Assembly (NCBI GenBank): GCA_036490215.1
Contig: DASXEH010000006.1
Span: forward strand, 62,001 to 126,000
Length of the DNA: 64,000 nucleotides
Origin: JASHSH01 sp036490215
Lineage (GTDB): Bacteria > Pseudomonadota > Alphaproteobacteria > Rhodospirillales > Magnetospirillaceae
Direction of reading: 5' to 3'
The notes beneath the pieces were generated by a model. The model worked only from the letters and a program-made list of their open reading frames with translations, did no database searches and was not told where the DNA came from. Below are positions 25,659 through 35,545 of this stretch, piece after piece (position 1 is the first letter of the stretch; the number at the start of each line of letters is the position of its first letter). The position numbers were made by a program, and so were the translations under genes.

Positions 25659-27581
25659 ATGAAGCGATCGATTCTTGCATTGACCCTGTTCATCGCGATC
25701 TTGGTCAACCTTACCGTGGCGAAAGCCGACCCGGCGCCGCTCGACCCGGTCCGTGTCGGCGCCTTCTTCGACGGCGCCGTTGCCGAGGTGATGCGCAATC
25801 AGCATGTTGCCGGCGCAACCGTCGCTGTGGTCGACCGTTCGGGCGTGGTGTTGACGCGCGGTTACGGCATGGCGCGGCTCGATCCCTATCAGACCGCCGA
25901 CGACTCCACCCTGTTCCGCGTCGGTTCGATCTCGAAGACCGTGTTGTGGATCGCGGTGATGCAGTTGGTCGAGCAGCACAAGATCACGCTCGACGATCCG
26001 ATCAACGATCATCTGCCGCCCGAATTGCGCATCCCCGACGAAGGATTCAAAGAACCGATCCGCATCCGCCATCTGATGACCCATTCGGCCGGTTTCGAGG
26101 ATGGCGTTTTCGGCGACTTCTTTACTTTCGATCCGAACCGGCTGGTGCCGCTCGACGACTATCTGCGCACCCATCGCGTCCATCGCGTGCGCGAAGCGGG
26201 CACGCTGTCCGTCTATTCGAATTACGGTGCCGCTCTGGCCGGCGCTTTGGTGGCGCATGTCTCGGGGCAGCCTTGGCCCGACTATGCCGAGCAGCACATT
26301 CTGCGTCCGCTCGGCATGGAAACAGCCACCTATCGCGAACCCTATCCGGACAACATCGGCAAAGCGCGCGGCCTGCCTGCGCCGATGCCGCCCGCCATCG
26401 CGGCGAAGGTGACGGCCGGGTTCTCGCGCTGGGCCTACGCGTTCCGCCAGCATCCTTTCGAATACGTCGGCAATGTGATGCCGGCGGGCGCGATGTCGGC
26501 CAGCGCCAAGGATATGGCTGCCTATATGCGCGCCCTGCTCGACCCCGCGCTGATGGAAAAAGCAGGCGTGTTGAAGGCCGCGACAGCGCTCGAGATGCGC
26601 AAGGCGCTTTTCGCCAACACGCCGGAACTCGGCGCGTGGCGCCATGGCTTCGGCGATCTGACTTATGACGGCAATCGTCCCGGTTTCGGCCATGACGGCG
26701 CGCTGACCTTCCAACGTTCGACGATGGAGATCTTTCCTGACGACGGCGTTGCCTTCTTCATCTCGATCAACACGCCCACCGGCAGTTCGATCCTCTACGA
26801 TCTGCCCGCGACATTCCTGGCCCAATTCGTCGGACCCGGCGCGCCGGCACCGGTGCGCGCCGCCAATGCGATGCAGGAAGCGGCCAAGGTGGTGGGTGTC
26901 TATCGCCCCTTGCGCCTGCCCTACTACCGCACCGAACGCGCGATCATGCGCTACGGCGCCGGCTTTCCCGTCATCGCGTTGCCCAATGGCGATATCCTGG
27001 CGGGCAAGCCGGCGTTCCGTTTCACACCCATCGGCGGCGGCGTCTTCGTCTCCAACGAGCATCATGTGAAGATGGCATTTCACAAGGTGAACGGCACGAT
27101 GCTCTATTTCGACGCCGGCAGCGCCGGGCCGGCGGAACGCATCGGTTATTTCCAGCAATTCGCTTGGATGCGGTTGATCTATGAGATCGCGGGACTGGCG
27201 GCCGTCATCGCCATCATTGCCGATGCCTGGCGGATGATCGCGCGGCGGAAACGCAGCGAGACGTCGTCGCTGGCGCTCGACGCGCTGTGCCTCGGCTGGT
27301 TGGCGGTCGGCTTCATTTTCTATCAGGCCGTGAAGCCATGGCTCGACGATGGCTATACGATCAACTTCACCTATCCGGGCACGCTGTTCCCGATCGCGTG
27401 CTGGGGGCTGGCGGCAATGGCGTTTGTGACGCTGCTGATGATCGTCTTTATCGCGGGTCCGTTAGGCTCGCACCGTTGGCATTGGACACGCCGAGCGCAT
27501 CACGCCGCGACCTTGGCCATCTTCGTCGCCCTGGGCGTGACGCTCTATACATGGGACCTGCTCGGCTATTCGGGCTGGTGA
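25659..27581 (+). CDS. Serine hydrolase of the class C beta-lactamase / penicillin-binding family, membrane-anchored
   Basis: 640 residues, GGGGAG before the ATG. Signal peptide ~1-23. Catalytic Ser90-Ile-Ser-Lys93 (SxxK), Tyr186-Ser-Asn188 (YxN) and a His-Asp-Gly near 343 in place of the KTG triad. After the hydrolase domain (~35-390) comes a beta-rich segment, then four membrane helices at about 500-640. This domain plan is common in D-aminopeptidase/esterase-type beta-lactamase homologues. The substrate (peptidoglycan peptide, ester or D-amino-acid peptide) cannot be told from sequence. Confidence 0.88.
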   Translation: MKRSILALTLFIAILVNLTVAKADPAPLDPVRVGAFFDGAVAEVMRNQHVAGATVAVVDRSGVVLTRGYGMARLDPYQTADDSTLFRVGSISKTVLWIAVMQLVEQHKITLDDPINDHLPPELRIPDEGFKEPIRIRHLMTHSAGFEDGVFGDFFTFDPNRLVPLDDYLRTHRVHRVREAGTLSVYSNYGAALAGALVAHVSGQPWPDYAEQHILRPLGMETATYREPYPDNIGKARGLPAPMPPAIAAKVTAGFSRWAYAFRQHPFEYVGNVMPAGAMSASAKDMAAYMRALLDPALMEKAGVLKAATALEMRKALFANTPELGAWRHGFGDLTYDGNRPGFGHDGALTFQRSTMEIFPDDGVAFFISINTPTGSSILYDLPATFLAQFVGPGAPAPVRAANAMQEAAKVVGVYRPLRLPYYRTERAIMRYGAGFPVIALPNGDILAGKPAFRFTPIGGGVFVSNEHHVKMAFHKVNGTMLYFDAGSAGPAERIGYFQQFAWMRLIYEIAGLAAVIAIIADAWRMIARRKRSETSSLALDALCLGWLAVGFIFYQAVKPWLDDGYTINFTYPGTLFPIACWGLAAMAFVTLLMIVFIAGPLGSHRWHWTRRAHHAATLAIFVALGVTLYTWDLLGYSGW

Positions 27582-27695
27582 CGGCTCCGCCGCAAGCGGC
27601 TGACCTCAACCCTTCATGGCGCCGCCGGAAACGGCGATATACACTTTCCCGGGGGCATCGTGATCGCCGACTGATCGCGGATGCCGGGGAGCGAC

Positions 27696-29228
27696 ATGCA
27701 TCTGCCGACCTATTGGTTGTCGCTGGCCATGGCGGTGGTCAGTCTCGCATCGCTGGCTTTGGCCTGGCGCATCAGCCGCCTGCCCGCGTTCCCGGGGCGG
27801 CTCAGTTTCGCGCTGTCGATGCTCGCCGTGGTGTGGTGGTCGGCCACGGTGGCGATCGAACACGGTTCCAGCCTGCCCGAGAGCAAAGTGTTCTGGGCCG
27901 AGATCGCCTGGATCGGCATCGTGCCCACGCCCGGCTATTGGGCGCTGTTCATCTGGGACTATATCAACGGCCAGCGCCGGGCCACGCCGCGCTTCGTCTA
28001 TTGGCTGCCGCTGGCGGCGGGCGTGGCGATCTGCGCCGTGGCGCTGACCAACGCCCACCACCACCTGATGTATGCGCAGACCATCCCCACCGGCACGCCG
28101 CCGGCGATGATGATCAACTACATCCACGGCCCCTTCTTTTTCGTGGTGATGTTTTCGTTCTACGCGCTGATGCTGCTGGCCGAACTCGCGCTGCTGGCCG
28201 AGGTGGTGCGGTCGAGCCCGCTCTATCGCACGCATTATCTTGGCCTGGGCGCGGCGTCGCTGATCCCCTGGATCATCAATATCGGCTACGCGACCAAGAC
28301 GATCACCATCGGCACCGCCGACCCGACCACCTTCGGCTTTCTGGCGATGAACCTCATCCTCTATTGGCTGGTCAGCCAGCGGCAGTTGTTCGACCTGCTG
28401 CCGATCGCCCAGGACATCCTGCTCGACGCGGTGCCCGATCCGGTTCTCGTGCTCGACGCGGCGGGCCGCATCACCGAGAGCAATCCGGCGGCGCAACGCC
28501 TGCTGGGCGCGGAGCCGCTTGAGGGCCGCGCGCTCGACGCCCTGCCCGCGCTCAAAGATGCATTAGGGCCGCTCGACACGCTGGCCGCCGGCGCGACGCG
28601 CGAAGTGAGCATCGGCGATCCCGCGCGCTATTTCGATCTCGGCCAGGAGATCTTGTCCTATGGCGGGCGCGCGGTGGGCCGGCTGATTCTGTTGCGCGAC
28701 ATCACCCACCGCAAGGCGCTGCAGCAGCAGTTGCGCGAAGAGGCGATTCGCGACGCGCTGACGGGGCTGCACAACCGCCGCTTCTTCACCGAGATCGGCC
28801 CGGTGCTGCTGGCCGAGGCGCAACGCCAGGGGACGCCGCTGGCCGCCGCGATGATCGACCTCGATCACTTCAAGCGCCTCAACGATACCCATGGGCATGC
28901 GGCGGGCGATGCGGTGCTGCGCGCCACCGGCGCGTTCCTGAAGGACAGCGTGCGCCAAAGCGATCTGGTGTTCCGCCTCGGCGGCGAAGAGTTTTTGATT
29001 TTGCTGCCGCGCACAGCGGCCGATCAGGCGCTGCGCCGCGTCGACGAATGGCGCGCGGCTTTCGCGGCGAAGACGATCGACTTCGAGGGCGCGACGCTGA
29101 CCGCCACCTTCTCCGCCGGCGTGGCCGCCTTCCCCGACGACGCCGCGGCCATCGACGCGCTGCTCAGCCACGCCGATCAGGCGCTCTACCGGGCGAAGAC
29201 GGGGGGACGGAATAGGACGGAGGGGTGA
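27696..29228 (+). CDS. Membrane diguanylate cyclase, 7TM + PAS + GGDEF
   Basis: 510 residues from ATG 27696 (GGGGAG upstream); ATG 27681 is in frame. Seven membrane helices in the HisKA_7TM pattern (VWWSATVAIEHGS, FWAEIAWIGIVPTP) fill ~1-235, a PAS domain ~245-345, and a GGDEF domain ~345-508 with active-site GGEEF near 429 and an intact inhibitory RxxD (RQSD) five residues before it. It should make cyclic di-GMP with product inhibition. No EAL domain. The sensed signal is unknown. Confidence 0.93.
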   Translation: MHLPTYWLSLAMAVVSLASLALAWRISRLPAFPGRLSFALSMLAVVWWSATVAIEHGSSLPESKVFWAEIAWIGIVPTPGYWALFIWDYINGQRRATPRFVYWLPLAAGVAICAVALTNAHHHLMYAQTIPTGTPPAMMINYIHGPFFFVVMFSFYALMLLAELALLAEVVRSSPLYRTHYLGLGAASLIPWIINIGYATKTITIGTADPTTFGFLAMNLILYWLVSQRQLFDLLPIAQDILLDAVPDPVLVLDAAGRITESNPAAQRLLGAEPLEGRALDALPALKDALGPLDTLAAGATREVSIGDPARYFDLGQEILSYGGRAVGRLILLRDITHRKALQQQLREEAIRDALTGLHNRRFFTEIGPVLLAEAQRQGTPLAAAMIDLDHFKRLNDTHGHAAGDAVLRATGAFLKDSVRQSDLVFRLGGEEFLILLPRTAADQALRRVDEWRAAFAAKTIDFEGATLTATFSAGVAAFPDDAAAIDALLSHADQALYRAKTGGRNRTEG

Positions 29229-29237
29229 CGTGTGGTG

Positions 29238-30317
29238 CTAAGCCTCGGGCATATGCCCGAGCAAAATCTCATCGCACTCGACCTGCATCGCTTTGATCAA
29301 TGCTTTCTCGGCCACCGAAAAGACCGGAAGCTTCTGGATCTCAGCCATCTCCGATCGGGCTGCGCCTACGTTGGTGCAGCGTTGACGGAAAAAGACATCC
29401 ATGACCAGCGCCACGCCCTCGGGCGTGACCTCGCGCAAGTCGGGCTGATAAAACTGGCCCCGCGCCTGCGGCCCGGTAACGATGTCGAAGGACGGAAAAT
29501 AGTCGACATAGTCGAAATCGCGGACGCAACGATCCGCCACCGCCCGCAGGATCGCCTTCGACGCCACCGATGATTGCAGTGCGCCACGCGGCTCAAAACT
29601 CGCAACCAACATGACCGGAGACACGGTGAGCAGGATGCGAATGGCGGGGTTGGCCTGATGTATCAACTCGATCGAACGGCGCAAGTCTTTGAGGCAGGCG
29701 TCGTAGTCCAAATTGAGGAAATGGTGAACTTCGGGTCGGAATGCATTCTCGATTACGCCGGGGCAAATCGGATAGCAAATATCGATCTCGCGATTCTCCC
29801 AGCACTCCGTCAGCCCGAGCGTGAAGACGAAGACATCAGACATATCGAACAGCGCACGGACACGGCCGAGATGGTAATCGCGGTCCAACATCGCTTCTTC
29901 GCGCGAGGTAAAGCCATCGGGTATCGCTCTGAGGCGCAGCAGATCGATCCAGCGTTTATCGGGGCGCTGGACCAAGTCATAGACTGTCGGGCGGACACCG
30001 AAGGCTTGCTCCAACAGTTCGCGCAGTTGCCGCGTCGTGTAGATATTGCCGTAGCGGGCCGAAAAGAGACCGTAGCCATGTTTAGCGGTCTCGGGAACCA
30101 GCGGGTGTCGGATTTCGCTCTCAACATATTTGCCGCCATTCTCGCGCAACACCCGGGCGAAATGCTGAGCGAAACAGGAACCGGCTGTGGCAAAGCGAGC
30201 CGTCGATAAATCAAATGACCATTTGGGCGATGGGTCGTAATCGATAGCCGCAAGGCTCTCGACCTCGATTTGCGTCTTCCAATGGTGGTGCGGCGGCAAC
30301 TGATGATACGGATTCAT
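29238..30317 (-). CDS. GSCFA-family (SGNH-like) protein
   Basis: 359 residues. The family signature ATAGSCFAQHFARVL is at about 45-60. Further blocks are GLFSARYGNIYTTRQLRELL, FVFTLGLTECWENRE, ILLTVSPVML and FDYVDYFPSFDIVTG. GSCFA proteins are an uncharacterised branch of the SGNH/GDSL hydrolase-acyltransferases, often found near surface-polysaccharide genes. ATG 30317 overlaps the upstream stop as ATGA, so it is translationally coupled to the SGNH-like gene at 30314. The two products probably act on the same substrate. Confidence 0.88.
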   Translation of the reverse strand: MNPYHQLPPHHHWKTQIEVESLAAIDYDPSPKWSFDLSTARFATAGSCFAQHFARVLRENGGKYVESEIRHPLVPETAKHGYGLFSARYGNIYTTRQLRELLEQAFGVRPTVYDLVQRPDKRWIDLLRLRAIPDGFTSREEAMLDRDYHLGRVRALFDMSDVFVFTLGLTECWENREIDICYPICPGVIENAFRPEVHHFLNLDYDACLKDLRRSIELIHQANPAIRILLTVSPVMLVASFEPRGALQSSVASKAILRAVADRCVRDFDYVDYFPSFDIVTGPQARGQFYQPDLREVTPEGVALVMDVFFRQRCTNVGAARSEMAEIQKLPVFSVAEKALIKAMQVECDEILLGHMPEA

Positions 30318-31174
30318 TGCGCCCATCCCAGCCCTGCCGCCAAGGCCTCCCAGTTCATCGCGCCGTATCGAACATTGCCATGCGTCAGGCCGATGGCGAG
30401 GTCCTTGCGAAAATAACCAGATGAAGTTTGCGCGCCCGGTGGCGGCGCCATCACGGCAGTACCATTAGGGTTGAGCGCCGCGATCATCTGACGCAGGTAA
30501 GCGCGGTACAATTTTAGACGGAGCGTGCCGTCAAGCTCGCCATGTTCGCGAAGCGCCCCTGCAAACCCCTCCAGATGCGCAAGACCGGACGTATTCTCAA
30601 GTGGCGGCGGCGGCATGATGTGAATGATGCGCGATCCTCGGCAAGCGTTTCCCAGCCAGGACAGCGCCATGTGCACGCGCGACACCTTCCCATCCAATAC
30701 CCGCTTTACGTATAGCCGATCGATGATCTGAGCCCCGCTACGGGTCGGAACCGGCACCGTCTCCTCTATGAAATCGTAGGGCGGCAGATCGTCGAGCCAA
30801 AGGAGCCCGGTCATTTCTCCGCCAAATGTCACCGAAATGATCAGGTCGTAGCCCTTGAAAGCCTCAGCGGCCAGCGCCAGCGTGGGCGTCGGACGGAGGG
30901 TGATCTCGCGCCCTTGGACGTCGGCCTTCCCGATCAGGTCGTAATCGGCATGAGCCAAGACCACCACCGCAGCTACATCAACGGTCATTTTGCCGATTTG
31001 CCGCGCCGGCATCTTGACGACCTTCGGCCCGGTCGAGACCCAGCTATCGAGCGCTTTGGCAAAACCCGGACGGGCGACAGTCGTCGCAGCGGTTATACCC
31101 ATCAGATCGCGCCAGGGACCCATCGCGTCCAGGAGACAAACCACGTGGCTGTGACCGATGAGGCCGATTTTCAT
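30314..31174 (-). CDS. SGNH-like hypothetical protein, partner of the GSCFA gene
   Basis: 286 residues from ATG 31174; the frame is open to 31240. It begins MKIGLIGHSHVVCLLDA, like SGNH block I with GHSH replacing GDS, followed by alternating hydrophobic strands (VDVAAVVVLAHADYDLIG, DLIISVTFGGEMTG) and a C-terminal GLTHGNVRYG that could supply the His of block V although the usual Asp three residues before it is not there. No signal peptide. It is coupled by ATGA overlap to the GSCFA gene. Hydrolase or acyltransferase activity is only inferred. Confidence 0.65.
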   Translation of the reverse strand: MKIGLIGHSHVVCLLDAMGPWRDLMGITAATTVARPGFAKALDSWVSTGPKVVKMPARQIGKMTVDVAAVVVLAHADYDLIGKADVQGREITLRPTPTLALAAEAFKGYDLIISVTFGGEMTGLLWLDDLPPYDFIEETVPVPTRSGAQIIDRLYVKRVLDGKVSRVHMALSWLGNACRGSRIIHIMPPPPLENTSGLAHLEGFAGALREHGELDGTLRLKLYRAYLRQMIAALNPNGTAVMAPPPGAQTSSGYFRKDLAIGLTHGNVRYGAMNWEALAAGLGWAQ

Positions 31175-31381
31175 CTGACGACTGGTTCTCTGCTGCGGCT
31201 GTCGGGAGAGACCGGCTAAGCCGATGAAATCCCGTATCACAAGTTAGAGAACCAAACGGGTTAAGAAAGCATGTAAATGGCTTGGTCGGCGCCGATACTT
31301 AGTTCGCTATACTTAAGAGAACCGATCGAATCGAGAACGGGCTGAATACATTTCTATGCTGAGAAGGCCCCGTTCTTCGCC

Positions 31382-31426
31382 GTGGATGGCCGGACGCGAG
31401 CAATGCTCGCGTGCCCGGCCATGACG
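31382..31426. repeat. Intergenic palindromic element (GGCCGG type)
   Basis: Hairpin with outer arms ATGGCCGG and CCGGCCAT and inner arms GCGAGC / GCTCGC around AAT. It ends with CATGACG, the same motif that closes the elements at 37892 and 61263, so it is probably a half-unit of that family. Confidence 0.55.
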
Positions 31427-31447
31427 TGTTGAGAGAGCACCACCCCC

Positions 31448-31618
31448 CTACAACCGCACCACGAACGCGCCGTGTTTGTCGGCCCACCATTCGGCCATTT
31501 GCAGCGTCGATTCGAAATCGGCGCGCACCGAGGTCTTAGACCAATAGAAGGTGATGCCGTCGGGGTGGCTCGATACTTTGCGCTCATGGTCGAAGCGCCC
31601 GTCTTTGTCTTCGACCAC
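31448..31618 (-). CDS. Small hypothetical protein downstream of nrdJ
   Basis: The frame ending at 31448 has protein-like composition over its last ~58 residues (DGRFDHERKVSSHPDGITFY, LQMAEWWADKHGAFVVRL). The start is uncertain. GTG at 31618 gives 56 residues but lacks a ribosome site. The frame is open to an ATG at 31684, yet that part overlaps a GC-rich hairpin and a C/G-tract repeat and looks non-coding. It could be a small real gene or a fragment left after repeat insertion. Family not recognised. Confidence 0.45.
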   Translation of the reverse strand: MVEDKDGRFDHERKVSSHPDGITFYWSKTSVRADFESTLQMAEWWADKHGAFVVRL

Positions 31619-31623
31619 AAATG

Positions 31624-31649
31624 CGTAGCGCGCCCCGCGGCGCGCTACG
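31624..31649. terminator. GC-rich perfect hairpin after nrdJ
   Basis: An 11-bp perfect stem (CGTAGCGCGCC / GGCGCGCTACG) with a four-base loop lies 65 bp beyond the nrdJ stop. There is no long T run on either side, so it may be a factor-assisted terminator or mRNA-stabilising end rather than a classic intrinsic terminator. Confidence 0.4.
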
Positions 31650-31713
31650 GACGGTATACCCCCCACCCTACCCCTCCCCCTCAAGGGGGGAGGGAAAGCG
31701 GGCGAGGTTCAAC

Positions 31714-34700
31714 TCACGAACACCCGCTGGTGCTGCCGCAGGTGTTGCACTTCATGCAGGTGCCGTTGCGCACCAGGGTGAAGTTGCCGCACTCGCCGCA
31801 GCTGTCGCCCTCGTAGCCCTTCATCCGCGCGGTCTTGATCTGCTCGGCGCGGCTGTCGAAGGCACGCACGGCGGCTTCGGTGTCGATCACCATCTGCGCC
31901 GATTGCTGCACCGTCTGCAGCGCATTGATCGAGGCCGCGGTGGCGGACACCACCACGCTGGCGGCCGCCGTCATCTGGCCGCCATTGCCATTGCCGCCAC
32001 CATGGGCGTGACCATGACCCGCGTGTCCATGCGCGGCATGGCCGTGGTCCTGCCCGCCCTTGAGCACCAGCAGGTTCGAGCGCACGAAGCCCTTGCTGAT
32101 CACGCTGCCGGGCGCAGGCGCCGTATGGGCCGCTGCCGGACGGACGCCATCGGCAACACCGCCGCCGACATCGTCGGGATCGACGTTCGCGTGAGCCGGC
32201 GGCACATGGGCGAGATCGTGACGGTCGAGATAGGACACCGCCAGTTCGCGGAAAATGTAGTCGAGGATCGAAGTGGCGTTCTTGATCGTCGCATTGCCTT
32301 CGACGATACCGGCCGGTTCGAACTTGGTGAAGGTAAAGGCCTCGACGAACTCTTCCAGCGGCACGCCGTATTGCAGGCCGACCGAGATCGCGATGGCGAA
32401 GTTGTTCATCATCGCGCGGAAGGCGGTGCCTTCCTTGTGCATGTCGATGAAGATTTCGCCCAGCTTGCCGTCTTCGTATTCGCCGGTGTGCAGATAGACC
32501 TTATGCCCGCCGACGATTGCCTTCTGGATGTACGACTTGCGGCGATCGGGCAGACGCTGACGCCCCTGCTTCACCAGGCGTTCGACGATGCGTTCGGCAA
32601 CGATCTCGGCGCGGGCCGCCAGGGGCTTCTCGGCGATCGCCTCTTCGGTCAGATCGGCATCGTCGAGCAGCGCCGACTGCAGCGGCTGGCTGAGCTTCGA
32701 GCCGTCGCGATAGAGCGCGTTGGCCTTCAGCCCCAGCTTCCACGACGTCATATAGGCGTCCTTGCAGTCCGCGACCGTGGCCGAGTTGGGCATGTTGATG
32801 GTCTTGCTGATCGCACCCGAAACGAAGGGCTGCGAGGCGGCCATCATGCGGATATGGCTGGAGGTCGAGAGGTAGCGCTTGCCGATGCGGCCGCAGGGAT
32901 TGGCGCAGTCGAACACGGCGTAGTGCTCGGGCTTCAGATGCGGCGCGCCTTCGAGGGTCATCGCCCCGGTGGCGAAGGTGTTGGCCGTCTCGATCTCGTC
33001 CTTCGAGAAGCCGAGCGTGGCCAGCATGTCGAAGCCCGGATCGTCGAGCTTGGCCGCCGGGATATTCAGCACATCGGTGCAGAACGCGGCGCCGAGGGCG
33101 TATTTGTTGAAGGCGAATTTGATGTCGAAGGCGTCTTTCAGCGCCGTCTCAAGCTTGGCCAGCACGGCATCGTCGAAGCCCTTGGCCTTCAGCGCGGCAT
33201 GACCGATGACCGGCGAACCGACCAGCGAGCCATGGCCCACGGCGTAGAGGATGATCGCGTCGATCGCCTTCTCGTCATAGCCGAGCGTGCGCAGGGCTTC
33301 CGGCACGATGCGGTTGATGATCTTGAAGTAGCCGCCGCCGGCCAGCTTCTTGAACTTCACCAGGGCAAAGTCGGGCTCGATGCCGGTGGTGTCGCAATCC
33401 ATGGCGAGGCCGATCGTGCCGGTGGGCGCGATCACGGTCGACTGGGCATTGCGGTAGCCATAGGCCTGACCGAGCGAGAGGGCTTCGTCCCACGCCTTCT
33501 GGGCGGCGGTGACGATGCCGGGTTCGGGGCACTGGCTGCTGACCAGCGGCACCGGCAGGATGGTCAGGCCCTCGTAACCCGAGGCCTCGCCATAGGCGGC
33601 GAGGCGATGGTTGCGCATCACGCGCAGCATGTGCTCGCGGTTGGGGCCATAGCCCGGGAACGGCCCGAGCTGCTCGGCCATTTCGGCCGAGGTCGCATAG
33701 GAGACGCCGGTCATCAACGCGGTGATCGCGCCGCACATGGCGCGGCCGGCATCGCTGTCATAGGGCAGGCCATCGGCCATCAGCAGGCCGCCGATATTGG
33801 CGAAGCCCAGGCCCAGCGTGCGGTAGCGATAGGACAGCTCGGCGATGCGGGCGGCCGGAAACTGGGCCATCAGCACCGAGATTTCGAGCACCACCGTCCA
33901 CAGGCGGACGGCATGCTGGAAGCCTTCGACGTCGAAGCGGCCGTCGGGCTGGCGAAAGGCCAGCAGGTTGAGCGAGGCCAGGTTGCACGCCGTGTCGTCG
34001 AGGAACATGTATTCCGAGCACGGGTTCGAGGCGTTGATCGGCCCCGATTCCGGGCAGGTGTGCCACTCGTTGATGGTGCTGTGGTACTGCAGACCCGGAT
34101 CGGCCGAGAACCAGGCGGCCTCGCCGATCTGATCCCAGAGCGCGCTGGCCTTCACGGTCTTGTGGACCTTGCCGTCGACGCGGCGGGTCAGCTGCCAGTC
34201 GGCGTCGTCGAGCACCTTCTGCAGGAACTCGTTGGTGACGCGGACCGAGTTGTTGGAATTCTGGCCCGAGACGGTCAGATAGGCTTCCGAGTCCCAATCG
34301 GTGTCGAGGAGCGGGAATTTGATCTCGGTATAGCCCTGGCGCGCATACTGGACGACGCGCTGGATGTAGTTCTCGGGGATCTGGGCATCGCGCGCGGCCA
34401 GCATCGCCTTCTTCAGGCCTTTGTTGACCTTGGGGTCGAAGCGCTGGTCGGAGGCGGCGCCGTCCCAGTTCTTCACCGCCTGCATGATGGCGTTGAGGTG
34501 CTTATTGGCGAGCTTGGAGCCCGTGACCATCGCGGCCACCTTCTGCTCCTCGACCACCTTCCAGCCGATGAAGTTCTCGATGTCCGGGTGATCGACATTG
34601 ACCACCACCATCTTGGCGGCGCGGCGCGTGGTGCCGCCCGACTTGATCGCGCCGGCAGCCCGGTCGCCGATCTTGAGGAAGCTCATCAGGCCCGACGACT

Positions 34701-35439
34701 TGCCGCCGCCCGACAGGCGCTCGCTCTCGCCGCGCAGGCCCGAGAAGTTGGTGCCGGTGCCCGAGCCGTATTTGAACAGGCGCGCCTCGCGGACCCACAG
34801 GTCCATGATGCCGCCCTCGTTCACCAGGTCATCGCTGACCGACTGGATGAAGCAGGCATGGGGCTGGGGACGCTCATAGGCATTGATCGAGCGCTCGAGC
34901 TTGCCGGTGCGGTGATCGACATAGAAGTGACCCTGGGCGGGGCCGTCCACCCCATAGGCCCAGTGCAGGCCGGTATTGAACCATTGCGGGCTGTTCGGCG
35001 CGCCCATCTGCTTGGACAGCATGTAGCGCATCTCGTCATGGAAGGCCGAGGCGTCGGCTTCGCTGTCGAAATAGCCGCCCTTCCAGCCCCAATAGGTCCA
35101 GGTGCCGGCCAGACGGTCGAAGACCTGCCGCGCCGAGGTCTCGCCCTTGATCTTGTCCTTGTTCTTGGGGTCGATCACCTGTTTGCGCCACAGGAACTCC
35201 GGCACGCCCTCCTCGGGAACCGCGATCAGATTGTCCGGGGTGGCGACGCCCGCCTTGCGGAAATACTTCTGCGCCAGGACATCGCAGGCGACCTGCGACC
35301 AGTCGGCCGGCATCTCGATGTCCTTCTGGGAGAACACCACCGATCCATCCGGATTCTTGATCTCGCTTCCGGTGCTGCGGAAGGCGACGCCCTCATACGG
35401 GCTTTTGCCGGCGACGGTGAAATGGCGGGAAATACGCAT
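31714..35439 (-). CDS. nrdJ: Adenosylcobalamin-dependent class II ribonucleotide reductase
   Basis: 1241 residues, the size of the alphaproteobacterial NrdJ. The NPCSE motif has Asn472, the thiyl-radical Cys474 and Glu476. The disulfide-forming N-terminal Cys lies in PHACFIQSVSDDL. The C-terminus carries a Cys-rich tail (CGECG, CMKCNTCGSTSGCS) preceded by a His/Gly-rich insert (GHAAHGHAGHGHAHGGGNG). It reduces ribonucleotides to deoxyribonucleotides using B12 and so works with or without oxygen. No other nrd gene is in the window. A candidate NrdR box lies upstream. The opposite strand is also open for 1311 codons, but that is a codon-bias artefact. Confidence 0.97.
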   Translation of the reverse strand: MRISRHFTVAGKSPYEGVAFRSTGSEIKNPDGSVVFSQKDIEMPADWSQVACDVLAQKYFRKAGVATPDNLIAVPEEGVPEFLWRKQVIDPKNKDKIKGETSARQVFDRLAGTWTYWGWKGGYFDSEADASAFHDEMRYMLSKQMGAPNSPQWFNTGLHWAYGVDGPAQGHFYVDHRTGKLERSINAYERPQPHACFIQSVSDDLVNEGGIMDLWVREARLFKYGSGTGTNFSGLRGESERLSGGGKSSGLMSFLKIGDRAAGAIKSGGTTRRAAKMVVVNVDHPDIENFIGWKVVEEQKVAAMVTGSKLANKHLNAIMQAVKNWDGAASDQRFDPKVNKGLKKAMLAARDAQIPENYIQRVVQYARQGYTEIKFPLLDTDWDSEAYLTVSGQNSNNSVRVTNEFLQKVLDDADWQLTRRVDGKVHKTVKASALWDQIGEAAWFSADPGLQYHSTINEWHTCPESGPINASNPCSEYMFLDDTACNLASLNLLAFRQPDGRFDVEGFQHAVRLWTVVLEISVLMAQFPAARIAELSYRYRTLGLGFANIGGLLMADGLPYDSDAGRAMCGAITALMTGVSYATSAEMAEQLGPFPGYGPNREHMLRVMRNHRLAAYGEASGYEGLTILPVPLVSSQCPEPGIVTAAQKAWDEALSLGQAYGYRNAQSTVIAPTGTIGLAMDCDTTGIEPDFALVKFKKLAGGGYFKIINRIVPEALRTLGYDEKAIDAIILYAVGHGSLVGSPVIGHAALKAKGFDDAVLAKLETALKDAFDIKFAFNKYALGAAFCTDVLNIPAAKLDDPGFDMLATLGFSKDEIETANTFATGAMTLEGAPHLKPEHYAVFDCANPCGRIGKRYLSTSSHIRMMAASQPFVSGAISKTINMPNSATVADCKDAYMTSWKLGLKANALYRDGSKLSQPLQSALLDDADLTEEAIAEKPLAARAEIVAERIVERLVKQGRQRLPDRRKSYIQKAIVGGHKVYLHTGEYEDGKLGEIFIDMHKEGTAFRAMMNNFAIAISVGLQYGVPLEEFVEAFTFTKFEPAGIVEGNATIKNATSILDYIFRELAVSYLDRHDLAHVPPAHANVDPDDVGGGVADGVRPAAAHTAPAPGSVISKGFVRSNLLVLKGGQDHGHAAHGHAGHGHAHGGGNGNGGQMTAAASVVVSATAASINALQTVQQSAQMVIDTEAAVRAFDSRAEQIKTARMKGYEGDSCGECGNFTLVRNGTCMKCNTCGSTSGCS

Positions 35440-35545
35440 GGACGGACTGGCCCCCTGCTTTGCGCGAAATCGTTGATTCTAATGGTTCTTCAGGCAGTCG
35501 CCTGTAACGCCAACTACATCTTGTGGCACCCGGCGACGAGTCCCC

